64,000 bases of DNA, from positions 15,872,001-15,936,000 of the forward strand of contig OZ316896.1 in the NCBI GenBank assembly GCA_973895155.1. The letters are read 5' to 3'. The notes under the pieces are model-generated. The model was not told where the DNA came from and searched no databases. It was given only the letters and a program-made list of their open reading frames with translations. The stretch comes from Marsupella aquatica (Eukaryota; Marchantiophyta). Of the stretch, positions 24,880-35,538 are shown one piece after another (the first letter of the stretch is position 1; every line of letters starts with the position of its first letter). Both the position numbers and the translations under genes were made by a program.

Positions 24880-25720
24880 GAGAGTTGAAGCTAGGCAGCA
24901 GCATAAGCGGAGGGCAAGGCAACAACATCAATCTTGGATCATGAGAGCAACCGATTGAGTTCAGCCGATCGAGCCCAACATCAGAGCTACTCAGAGCTAT
25001 TGAGTCCAATCCAACTAAGACATCGAGAGGCAGCAACATTGAGATGGATTCCGGCAACGAGATTAGATAGCATTGAGATGGAGTCCAACAGCAAGATCAG
25101 ACAACATTGAGATGGAGTCCAGTAGCGAGAGCTGAAAGCATCGATCTTGGATCAGGAGAGCAGCCAATCAAGTCCAGCCGATCGAGTCCAGCATCAGAGG
25201 CTCTACTCAGAGCTATTGAGCCCAATCCAGCCGAGACATCGAAAGGCAGCAGCATTGAGATGGAGTCCAGCAGCCAGAGGTGGAGAGTTGAAAACGAGAG
25301 GCAGCAGCCATGGAATCCAGCAGTGAGAGCTGGAGAGCTGAAAATGAGAGCACAACTAGAATAAGGCTCATGAGCAGCACAAAAAGCTTAGCACGAAAAG
25401 CTCAGCACTTAGCACTCAGATCAGTTGTGTTTGGCTCGAGAGGGCAAGGCAACAACATCGATCTTGGATCAGGAGAGCAGCCGATCGAGTCCAGCATCAG
25501 AGCTATTGAGTCCAATCCAGCCGAGATCAAGAGGCAGCAACATTGAGATGGAGTCCAGCAGCAAGATCAGACAACATTGAGATGGAGTCCAATAGCGAGA
25601 GTTGGAGAGCTGAAAACGAGAGGCACAGCGGCGACAACCAAGATTGAGAGGCAACAACTGAGAGCATCGGGCCTGGACCGATCGAGAAGCTGCTATATAG
25701 AGCTTCACCTGATCACCATC
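24880..25720. repeat. GA-rich complex tandem repeats
   Basis: Phrases such as CATTGAGATGGAGTCCAGCA, ATCGATCTTGGATCAGGAGA and GAGCTATTGAGTCCAATCCA recur several times in changing order, with long units near 24924, 25139 and 25453. Strongly purine-rich on the plus strand. Open frames are repeat-encoded and not believable genes. Confidence 0.7.
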
Positions 25721-26214
25721 AAGGGCACAGCCTGATCACCATCGAGCCGAGCTGCCGACATTGAGAGCTGAGCACCCACGAGCAGACCACTGAGGACGAC
25801 CCAGCAGCAGCGAACAGCAAGCTCCGGACCCCCGAGTTCCCCATCACCATCAGCAGCGATCAGCAGCAAGCAACAAGCTCTGGACCCCCGAGTTCCCCAT
25901 CACCAGACATTGAGAGACAGCGAGTCCAGCAGCAACATCGAGTCTAGCAGCATTGAGCCCAGCAGTAGTAGCGAGTGAGAGGCAATGAGACTTTGGGCAA
26001 AAACGAGTGCCATTGAGTAGCCCAACACTCAGATCAGTATCGAGCCAGCAGCCAACCAGGCACCAAAAATGAGCAGCAAGTACTTCCAAAAATGAGCCTG
26101 CGAATCCAAAACGAGGGAGAGGAAATGAGCAGCGACTTCTCACTACACCACTAGACCAATCCCCACCTTCTAAACAACTTGCTCTACATCGTAAGGCCCT
26201 GGTTGTCTTGGCAG

Positions 26215-26340
26215 CCAACGGCTGCCTTGGATACCTTGCCTTGGATACTGTGCCTTGGATATTGTGCCTTGAATACCGTGTGTTTTGGATACTGTGTACT
26301 GTGCCTTGAATACTGTGTTTTGGATACCACGCTTGATAGC
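26215..26340. repeat. Short minisatellite (about 15-17 bp units)
   Basis: Units of the form GCCTTGGATACTGT repeat with variants (TTTTGGATACTGT) about eight times at the right side of the block flanked by the 22-bp repeats. Confidence 0.7.
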
Positions 26341-26689
26341 AGAAAATATTCCCAATTATTGGCATAAACTTTTTCTCTTAGATCCCTTTTAACAATCATT
26401 CAATTTTTCATTTTACTTTTTAAGATATAATATGTGCCATTTCATTATACTACAAGGCAAAATTAGCAACTGATGTTCTGGAATGGGCCGGCTATATACA
26501 GGTGAAATAAACTTAGCATGCAAAATCTATTGTTCCTGTCAGGCAGTCTTTATATGTAGCCTCCACCTAGCAGCCATCCAAACTAATGAAATTGGTCAAA
26601 GTTCAATCTAAAGAACCTCTATTCAGACTGATCATGGTACACTTTCAATCCAAAAAGCCTCAATACCACTTAGGGCCCGAAGGCAGCTC

Positions 26690-29369
26690 CACTTATAAGG
26701 TCCATCTCCTGAGCCCAAATTCAAATTTCCAGGGCACAAAAATTGAAAAATTTAGTCAAAGATAAGGAAAGCCAAAGTGTGAATTTAGTTTAGTTTGACT
26801 CAAAAAGAGTTGCACCATTGTCCTCTGGGGAGAAATTAGATCAGGAAAAACACTCCAAACATACACATGCTCAATAGCTACGTGGTTCGTCTCAAGGTCG
26901 GCTACGTCCACGGGAAGACAAAACTTTATTAATGGTTATGTGTCTATTCAAGCATCACCATCGCTCTCATCTTTTCAAGCTCTCATCTCTTGCTATATCC
27001 CTGTGTTCTCTCTTGAGAACTCTCTTGTGTGTGTTCTCACACCACATAGAACTTGGAGAGATAAGGACCAATCTCTTCAACTGGGGTTAGAGTAAACCCA
27101 GTTAACAGACTAACCACCATAGTTCAACCCAAGACTAAGTTAACCTCTACATGTCCAAGCAAAAAATAATCACACCTTACAACAACAGTGAAAGGCTTTA
27201 ACACAATGCAAGAGGATCAAGTACTATCCTCCCTCCATACTCACATGCAAGTAAGCAATGTACATATTCACCGAGACATTCAAATGCAAGTAAATATTGT
27301 ACATATTCAATATTGTGATGCATTATTGTCTTGTGTGATACTGGTAGGAAGAGTTTAATTGGAGAGAGTACTTTGGTCAAAAGAGTATTGCATACACTAA
27401 TCAATGAAAAATTATTCTTCTAATATCTATAGTGATTTTTACAGTCATTTTTCATTTTCAATGCCAAAAAAACAAAAGCAATAAGGCCCAAAGACATAGT
27501 AAAGAGAATGACACGGGCGTTGATGGCAAGGTGTTGGGTGAGGGGCACACTACAAAAGCAATAAGGCCCAAAGACATAGCAAAGAGAATGACATGGGCAT
27601 TGATGGCAAGGTGCCGGGTGATGGGCACACTCTCAATGTAGTGAAGCCCCTTGAAAGGCTCCAGCCTTGCATGGGGTGGGGCCAGGGGGGTGAATGAGAA
27701 ACCTAGAAGACCAAAAAAAGTGAAAATGTGGGAAAAGGGAGGGTTAAGGTTTAAAAGGAACAGAAGAGAAAAAAGGGGGGGGTGACACCACTCATTTTGC
27801 TATACTTTTGTGGTGGTCATAGTAAGTCTTTTGTGTAATGATATCTTTTATTCAAGAATATTTTTTGTGCAAAGGAGACAATAGAAAAGTATATAAAAAA
27901 TATAAAGAAAAAAAACTATTTTCATTTTGTCAAACTTTGGTGGCTATGGTAGCCAGTACTTTGCACAATGATATCTTTCACTCAACAAAATTGTGCAATA
28001 ATATATTTTAATAAAGTCTTTTTATTCAAGGATAATTTTTTACACCATGATATAGTTCTCAACAATATCTTTAGCATAATGATATCTTTAACTAAATGAC
28101 ATCTATTATACAATGCACGGGTTGAAAGGACAGCGACAGAAGAACCATCTTTGCTAAACCCTAATCCCTAAACCTGTAATATAACATTGTGCCAATTTAT
28201 AGAGTGGTCATCATTTAGATACAAGGAAATTTGGGTGAAAAAAAACAAAAGAAAAAAAGAAAAAGACAAAGATAAAGGAATACGACCAAAAATACCATGC
28301 TACCCCTTGGATGCAGGCTGCAATGACAGCATCGAGCCATGACAACCCTGACTCTTGGTTGACTCGCTCCTTCCCTCCTTGACTTTTTACTTCACAACAT
28401 CTTTCACATAACATCTTGGATGAAACGACACTGTTTTTCTTATGATATATCTTATTTCACAACATCTTTTGGCAAAATGATATTTTTCTTAATGACATTT
28501 TTCATATAATGACATCTTGGGTGACATGACATTGTTTTCCTTAACGACTCTTTCACATAACTATATCTTTGGCAAAACAATTTCCTTTTTCTTAAACCAC
28601 AACTCCTAGTATATAAGGAGTTGCAGGACAATACAGCCATAAAGGAGTATCAAAGTTTTTGAGAGAAAGTATCAAGCACGAGGAAGAGCAGAAAACCACA
28701 AAATTCATTTATTTTTATTCCAAAAAATATGTACTCATTTTTGGAACAGAAAACACCAGGCTGTAGATCTACTCGAGATCTTTCATTTGTGCCATAGATC
28801 ACCTTTTTATGTGGACGGAAAATATTTTTATTAGCAAAAAACAATGAACAATATAGATTTCAATAGAGACCAAAGCGACGGCCAGGAAGGCTTGGATTTG
28901 TTTTATTTTTCATGTGAAAACTATTCAACCATTTTCAAAAAGGAAAAACTCATCAGTAGATCTCATTGAGATCTTTCATTTGAGCCATATATTGCCCACT
29001 AAAGTGCATGGAAGATTCACAGAGATGATAAGGGCAGATGGCTCAGATCTCCTCCTCCCCCTAAAATTCAAAATTTGAATTGGACCTGTCATATTTCACC
29101 TTTTGTTTTTCCATATCTTTTCACGAAATATTGAATCTTTTTGTCTCAATTTTTTGTGAGACATAGAGATCTACGTTTTGAACCATAGATCGGATCGGAT
29201 GGCATAGGATAGGTACAGTATAAGTAAAAATCCAGTGGCTCAGGAGAGGCGCAATTGCACTGCCAAATGATCGGGCCACACATGAAGGAAATTATGAAGA
29301 CTCCGGGTAAACCCTGAGTCTCTTTGCGATTTAACAACATCTTTTGTGCAACGCATGATATTGAGCTAG
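26690..29369 (+). mobile_element. Old Helitron-family region (copy A)
   Basis: The 3' end at 29340-29369 reads TTTTGTGCAACGCATGATAT followed by TGAGCTAG and then T. This fits a Helitron terminus: short hairpin remnant, CTAG, insertion before T. The left part (26700-26840) and 27200-27640 are colinear with the Helitron at 59033-62121. Inside are a tandem duplication at 27474-27637 and fragments of the ACATCTTTGGCAAAATGACA minisatellite (28020-28120, 28390-28610). A second, decayed 3' end lies at 29379-29408. The 5' boundary is uncertain; nested insertions are likely, including an LTR-like stretch near 26880-26930 (CTACGTGGTTCG; CTACGTCCACGGG). Confidence 0.5.
27474..27637 (+). repeat. Tandem duplication of about 82 bp
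   Basis: AAAGCAATAAGGCCCAAAGA begins near 27474 and again near 27556; the copies differ at a few bases. A single related copy lies at 61605-61680, within another Helitron, which shows that the unit belongs to the element. Confidence 0.8.
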
Positions 29370-29963
29370 TAAGTTCATCTTTTGTGCAACGCACTGGTAT
29401 TGAGCTAATAAGTAGATAATATAACGGTGGCTATGTGACCTGAAATTTAGTTACTCCTCTTGTTCTATTCAACAAAATTGTCTCATATGACTCTTCATAC
29501 TTAACGTAAATACTTCAACTTTCCAAATGCCAGGATGTCTCTTCATACCTAACTTAAATACTTCAATTTTCCAAATGCCAGGATGTATGCCTAACTGACA
29601 TCAAGGAACAAACACTTCCCAACTCATTGTGAAACTCTTTCCAACAATAATGATAAATGATTTACACTACGCGAGCCGAAGATAGCATATATGACATTGA
29701 GCGACCATCAGTGTAGGAGAATAATACGTTGAAGGATATGTAAACTTCATTGAATATCAATGTACAGGCATAAGGATGAAATGTGATATTTGTATATACG
29801 TTCCTTCAAGTGCCTTCGTAAACATTATGTTTGGCTTCGGCTCCATTTCATTTAGTTTTTCGTCTTCCAGTACAGTAGCTTAAAGGTGACGCTCATTCTT
29901 CCAACAAGAAGGATAGAACTTAATCTTTAGAGTGGTACCAAAGCTATGGGAACCCTCTCTCAA

Positions 29964-30740
29964 CTATCCCTCGTGATACTTGATATAGAAGAAATTGTCG
30001 TCCACTGCCAGATTGTAGAAACTCCCCCTGAACCATATTTGCATGTCACTTGATGTTGACACTACCTGACCTGAAGCAGGGTTCGCAATAAAACATCCTT
30101 CTCTCTTGTCATGTCGAAACTTCCCACGATCAGCATCAAAGACATGTTGTCTCCGCAACAGACTGAGGCATGGCTTCCCATGGAACTGCACATCCCGTCA
30201 GGTAGTTATGTATATCACGTACGTGTGTGGGCTTGAAGACAATTTTATGACTAGCCTGCAGCAAACACCATAGCTGACGAATTCTACATCAGATTGAGCT
30301 AGTCATAGCCAGTTAAACTGAAATACGAGCAGCAAGAACGAGGAAGAAGAAAACTACTCTGAAAAATCAATCCGTCATCCTAAGTCGAAAAATTGGCCCC
30401 TGCGTTAGCTCGGTCAGTATCTGCTTTAGAGCCTAAGGTCTTCAACCAATTGTTAGAATTATCATATCATATCAGTTATATTATGTATTTGCGCGAATGA
30501 CATTGTTTTAGAAACACATGTCGCGAACGCGTGACTGTAATGCACTTGCTTCCCAAGCAAGATGACAGAAAATCGTCCTTTGCCAACCAACAAAAACCTC
30601 AACAAAGAAAACATCTCACCAACTGGTGAAGGACAAAACTGCATTTTAAATATCTCACCATCGCCTTTCAGAAAAAGTGCGTACGACTCCACAAATACCA
30701 TACTCCCACTTGCGGAATAGTGTTCAGAGTGACCACAGGC
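29964..30740 (-). CDS. Possible LURP-one-related (LOR) exons
   Basis: Two minus-strand stretches look exonic. About 30740-30680 encodes SMVFVESYALFLKGDG and ends at a GTGAGA donor. About 30189-29964 begins after a gtgcag acceptor with FHGKPCLSLLRRQHVFDAD and ends YIKYHEG-stop. The pattern (strand, then G-K-P plus paired basic residues, then a short helix-like segment) resembles the beta-barrel LURP-one-related fold, which in plants is linked to defence responses. Similarity is at the level of spacing rather than clear identity. The 5' part and the exact joins are not resolved. It could be a relic or an unrelated gene. Confidence 0.35.
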
Positions 30741-31261
30741 GAAGTCGTACATTACAATTACTTTCGCACACACATTTGAGATCAAAATACAGGAAGTGCT
30801 CTGAAAGGCTCACCCATACAAATTTGAAAGCTATCTCCTTTATATAGTACAATGAAGAGCAATTGCTCTACAAGATGTTCACTATGCTAAATTTGACCAG
30901 CAAATGAAAGTAGCTGGGTCCATAAAGTTCCACCTTGAGAGGTAGTCTGGGATCCTCCTGTCCAAGAACCTTGAACGTCTTTCTTTGGTCTTTGACGCCT
31001 TTGAAACGGTCCTGCGTCCAAACGAAGGTTCAATGGCAAAGACAAATTGAAGACAGTGACGGTCACATCCACCAGGGATTTAAAGGCTATTTCTCCTCAT
31101 GATGTTTAAAAACTGCAAAAAATAATAAACAATTCCTCAGCCGGAACTCGTTTTAACTTGACATAAAAGAGTCACAAGTGTCTGATACAATTGTCCAGCG
31201 CAACAGCACGCTCAGACATTAAGAACGTGACGGAAACAGCCTTACCACTTGCAATAACCGC

Positions 31262-33017
31262 TCAGAAGATGAGATTCAACTTTCGGGCCCGAATGGACTT
31301 GTCTAGGCTCTCCCAGAAGGCTAGGACTGCAGTTTTATCCTGGTGTCGCTTGTGTTTGCTGAGCTGCAGGTGAGGTTTCATTCAGAATTTTGTCAGCACT
31401 GATTTGGACAGAGGAAATGGGCATCTCGAGCAAAACGTTGGGCTAAAGAGCATGAAACTTGTTCCTCAATAGACGCATAGAAATATCGGCAGAATCAAAA
31501 TCATTTTTACAGCCAGAATAGGGAAATATAACTGCAGTTTCTATAAGTCAGTGAACATACCGATAAGATCTTTACATTCCACTGCTTAACTGTTTTAGCA
31601 GACTCCACACTGTCGTCCTCGAACCGCAAAAAAATTCCCAAAACTGAACGCCAAACACAGGAAGTCAATTCACTGAGGAAGCTTACACTTCCTGTCTCCA
31701 AGTCAGATGAACTATGTTCGTTGCAAGAATAATTCAGTATCAGTAAAGAAGTATGAAGGGACGTCAAACTGAAGAAAAGCAGCAGGAAGAACATTTTCAC
31801 CTACTCTTGTTAAAGATTTCCACATGATCCTTGAAAGGCCAATCTTTGAATTGCCATTCTTTCCCCAGCACAAATACGGCCACCACACGTTCCCAATCTT
31901 TCGTTGACATTACTGAAGGCTTATCCCTAACTTCATACTTCACCGGATGGTCACGGCCCATCTTCCTCAAAATAGTAAGATTCTCTGGTTTTTTAGGAAA
32001 CGATTTCGCTTTTACTTCAGGGGTAACGTAGACACCATCCTCCAGAAACTCTTTCACATTGTAAGTGTTGACCATTGTTTGAGAGGCACTTGGCACCAGT
32101 ATAATTGGAGGACCGTCAGGCCTCTTCGACCCCGAATGAGAGAGGGGAGGCCGATGGTGTGTATGATGACTGGATCGAACAGACCTTGGATCAGGCTTCG
32201 GTTTGGAAGCCTGATCCTTCGGCTTGACAGAATCAGCAAAAGACTGTGATGGGTCGATTCCTAGCTCCTCTGCAGCATCTGTCCCGAGGTGGTCTTTCCA
32301 AAATCGCTTCTCCTCAACGTTGGCATATCGGCTGCCTTGACTTGGAGCTGAAATGGCCGTGTCAGCAGGCTTCTCTGATTCCTTCTTCTGCTGATCATCC
32401 ATTCTACGCTTTTCCTCATCTCTCCGATTCAGCAATGCTAGCACTCCTGCGAAATTCTTATTTGGGCATTCAAGAATGCTCTCGCGGTCCCTAACCGGTC
32501 TTTCCCGTTCCTTGATTGTCTCGATCAAGCTATTTCCTGCTGCTTCCGGCAAGTAAGCCCCGAAATTATCGGTCCCATCGGCATCACTCCTCATTCGCTT
32601 GGCTGGAGCAAGATTCTCATCGTTACGACCAGGTTCATTCTCCTCCTCTGGAACGTGTCTCTTTAAATCCTCGCGAAGTTGATGACCTGCAACGGGTGGC
32701 AACAGTTCGATAGCATCCGTAGTGGAGATTTTCCCTTCGAGAAAATCTTGCAAAGGTTTCCTATCCGTAAACGTGACAATTTGCAATTTTAACACTCGAG
32801 CCTGCTGCATGTACTCCACATGCTTTACGTGCTTGTTCTTCACGAAATATACCAGAGACTCGAGGGTATACAAGCTTCCCTGCTTGGACCGATAGGAAGT
32901 CTCCACATTGCGTGCAAACTTGAATTCATCTCCAAACCAGTACTCGTCTCCTACCAGTTTCACGCTATTGAGATCGTTTCGGACTGTAAACTCTCTCAAC
33001 ACCCCCAGCGGATCCAT
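31262..33017 (-). CDS. CDC73: CDC73 / parafibromin homologue (Paf1 complex)
   Basis: A nuclear subunit of the Paf1 complex, which rides on RNA polymerase II and promotes elongation and histone H2B/H3 modification; in angiosperms it supports FLC-type gene expression. Exons are 33017-31805, 31643-31561 and 31363-31262, joined in frame by consensus sites, giving 465 residues. The N-terminus MDPLGVLREFTVRNDL and the block VGDEYWFGDEFKFARNVETS are strongly conserved in plant CDC73. Residues about 120-300 are a charged, low-complexity linker with a basic His-rich patch (HHTHHRP). Residues about 301-465 form the Ras-like C-terminal domain: GPPIILVPSASQTMVN, FVLGKEWQFKDWPFK, FLRFEDDSVESAKTVKQW, ending FWESLDKSIRARKLNLIF. 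It is somewhat longer than the roughly 415-residue Arabidopsis protein, mainly in the linker. Confidence 0.95.
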
Positions 33018-34200
33018 TTTCCTTGCCCTACTCCTTCCGGGTCTTGGCTATCAATCTCTCAGAGCAATTTCGAGGACGGAGCCCCACGAGTATACCACTC
33101 AGAGAACCTGAACGGCTTTATCGGCCCAGTAGTAAGGCAGGGGGAGAAACCTCATACCGGAGTGAAGCGGGCACCTCTAAGCTCGGGGGAAGACCTCGAG
33201 ACCAAACAGGGGGAGGAGAACGTGCGGACACAAATGTACCAATTCATGAGCGACACCATCGCAAAGTAGACCAAGAAGCTCGGCGGAACGAGCAGCCAGA
33301 CGGCAGCCCCTACCAAAACCTGCAGAAATAAGCCCAAGAGAAGCAGGCGCGCCGTGGCCGTGTTCCCCGTGCACTTGTTGCTGCTCCTCAATTTGCTGCA
33401 CTGATGCACTTCGGAAGGACCCCCACACATCTAGATACGCAAGCTGGCAAGCACGCCTGGACGGCAGTAGTGCAACCGAACCACAGTCCCGCATTTGCCA
33501 CTGAGCTTCGTCGTCTGTTCAACCCCTTCAGCAAATCCACATCCAGAGAGCTCTAAGCTCAATCCGAAACGACCGCTCCACACTATCGTGCAAACACATC
33601 CTGAGGCATTGAGAAACCGTACCAAGTGCCGAAAACAAGCGCGTTTCTAATTTTACAGGAATCCAAAGACAAAACGCTGAACTACAGTAGAATAACGCAA
33701 ACTTTGAAAAGCATTACTCGATGAAATCAGCATTGTCTTCACAGAACTCACCTCCGACTCGCTCCAAATTTCGTTGGATGATTGCTCTTAGAAGATGTCA
33801 TTCAGCATTCTTGGCACTCCTGTCCGTGCCTTCTTGTCTCCTGCTCCATAATTGTTGTTTCCTCCCTTCTTCTTCGGGAAAGTTCTAAAATCCTTCCAAC
33901 TTTGTTACCAAAATGATTTCCTCGCCTGTCAGAGTGGTCGGAGAGAAACCCTAAGTTCAAAATCTCAGAGGAGTCTAATCCGTTGCTTACCCTGATGCTT
34001 TGATTACGTCTAATTACGTGTGGGTCGCGAGGAAAACGATTCTTGTCGTCGACTAAGTTTGCTCGTTTGCTCCAATAACTTTATGGAACGTAGTTAATGA
34101 TTTCCTCCTAATCACGTATTTGGGTGAACAAGAACATGATTGGTTCGCACATCTAATTCCTTAGTCCTTATTAGCATCTTCACTAGGGGGTTTATATGAG
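33018..34200 (-). promoter_or_regulatory. Upstream region and probable leader of CDC73
   Basis: No other gene is supported here. The first 600 bp upstream of the ATG at 33017 are GC-richer and probably include the 5' leader, perhaps with an intron, because several short frames run through it. Farther out it becomes ordinary spacer. No definite TATA box or transcription start can be assigned. Confidence 0.4.
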
Positions 34201-34233
34201 CCACCCCTACCGGTCTGCCCACATTCCCTGCCA

Positions 34234-34460
34234 GCTGCCCCTGTTTGTCACCAATGGTGACACTATTTTTCTAAGTGTCACTGCCCCTGTTTGTCACCAA
34301 TGGTGACACTATTTTTCTAAGTGTCACTGGCGTTTGAATGAACCTCACTTTTTGGGTAGGGTGATTGTTAAAAGGAACATGCATCACCATTCAAACCCCT
34401 GACCTGTGGTGTTTGTCGCCAATGGTGACACTATTTTTCTAAGTGTCTATTTTTCTAAGT
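34234..34460. repeat. Duplicated 46-bp unit (TTTGTCACCAATGGTGACAC)
   Basis: CCCCTGTTTGTCACCAATGG with its flank occurs near 34239 and 34285, and a third variant (TTTGTCGCCAATGGTGACAC) near 34410. Each contains a short palindrome (GTCACCAATGGTGAC). The third copy is followed by ATTTTTCTAAGTGTC twice. These units are interleaved with the SINE fragments described separately. Confidence 0.75.
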
Positions 34461-34590
34461 GTCATAGGCGTTTGAATGAACCTCACTTTTTGGGTGGGGT
34501 GATTGTTAAAAGTAACATGCATCACCATTCAAACCCCTGACCTGTGGCCTCCCACCAAGGTGCTCTACCACCAAGTCTCTAACCTGGTGA
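34320..34590 (-). mobile_element. tRNA-derived SINE copies, minus orientation
   Basis: Read on the minus strand, GACTTGGTGGTAGAGCACC resembles a polymerase III A box and, about 40 bp on, GTCAGGGGTTTGAATGG resembles a B box, a tRNA-like head. The body (CAATCACCCCACCCAAAAAG, then GAGGTTCATTCAAACGCC) occurs twice, at about 34327-34400 and 34463-34540, so two partial copies lie in tandem. Only the one ending near 34590 keeps both boxes. Confidence 0.55.
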
Positions 34591-34643
34591 TGACAATGAT
34601 CCTTCGCATATGGTATTTAGTCTGATAAGGTTGTCGGGTACAG

Positions 34644-34807
34644 CCTAGAGAGGCATGACTTTGTGGTAGCTCACTTAAGTAAAAATTGATAGGTCTTGGG
34701 TTCAACTATTGTGGGCTGACTCTTGCCGTGGCCAACTCTTCCCTTTATGTGGGGTTTCACAGATTTCCGTTTAAAAAATAATAATAAAATAATAATAATA
34801 ATAAAAG
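34644..34807 (+). mobile_element. tRNA-derived SINE with perfect 15-bp target duplication
   Basis: The 15-bp sequence GGTTGTCGGGTACAG is present at 34629-34643 and again at 34808-34822. Between them lies a 164-bp insert with an A-box-like TGGTAGCTCACTTA, a B-box-like GGGTTCAACTATTG 30-40 bp later, a tRNA-unrelated body and an A-rich tail of AATAAT repeats. Those are the parts of a SINE moved by LINE machinery through RNA. The intact duplication suggests a fairly recent insertion. The TTTATGTGGGG motif near the tail resembles the widespread plant Au-type SINEs, though this match is from memory. Confidence 0.85.
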
Positions 34808-34822
34808 GGTTGTCGGGTACAG

Positions 34823-35533
34823 TGGGCAGTAGACACGTATGCACGGGCTAATCATTGCTAAGTAGCATTGATTAGCCTTGATATTGCTTTTCGTCCTTAA
34901 TTCAAACATGCCCCTAATGTACTAAGGATGTCCCTTTTAGATTTGGGGCTATCTTGCATCTGCAAAAATCCTAGAAAAATGGCTTTTACCAGACCACAAT
35001 TGTCATGAAAAAGTGAGATCTCAAATGTGCACATAGTCAGGTAAGGGGACAGTTACCTGTGCGGCCCACCCTCAATAGCGTTTCTTTGTTTGTCCTCCCT
35101 TTTTGTCTTTTTGTGTCTTTCAAAGGTCTGATTTCTGGCCCTTGCCCTTGAGACTCCTCAAATATAGTCGTCAGGACTGGCTCTGGAGGGGGGGGGGGGG
35201 GACCATTAAAGAGCTGGGTTTTTCAAGACCCTCACATGCAAGGACTCAAGGCCCTAAGCAGGTGAAACCTTGTAACCCTAGCCGTGTTCTGCAAGAGTTG
35301 TAAAGGAAGCTACCTGAATAGTAACAACTCACAACAATGCAATTAAGGGCAAGCTCAAAGTTGATCTCCCTTAAAGAGAGACACATAAGAGTATTTTGAA
35401 ATCTTTCTCCACTTGGGAAAACAATCACTAGCCCAATGCCCCCATCTACACTAGCTCCAAATCTATACCATAACTAGCCTGATGCCTGGGCGTTGCTGAG
35501 TATTGTTCATGATAAGTAATGTTGAGGGGATTT
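34823..35533. other. Spacer without a supported gene
   Basis: Only short frames are present. A run of 13-14 G lies near 35188-35201. Nothing else recognisable was found. Confidence 0.5.
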
Positions 35534-35538
35534 GTTGT

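Larger units (their letters stand above)
20843..26520 (-). mobile_element. Putative HUH-endonuclease (Replitron-like) element between 22-bp direct repeats
   Basis: An exact 22-bp sequence is found at 20843-20864 and again at 26499-26520 in the same orientation, which is far beyond chance. The 5.6 kb between carries a broken minus-strand Rep gene with HUH and Y-x-x-K motifs, GA-rich tandem repeats and a MITE. The simplest reading is an insertion with a long target duplication or element-end direct repeats. Just inside the left copy ATTAGCGACATTGCT occurs twice. Alternatively, the Rep gene is a smaller element nested in an unrelated insertion. Assignment to the Replitron group rests on motif order recalled from the family, not on a search. 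Confidence 0.5.

Noticed and set aside
26880-27130. Copia-type LTR
   Set aside because: Phrases such as CTACGTGGTTCG resemble plant LTRs, but no paired LTR, primer site or target duplication was found, so it is mentioned only within the Helitron entry.
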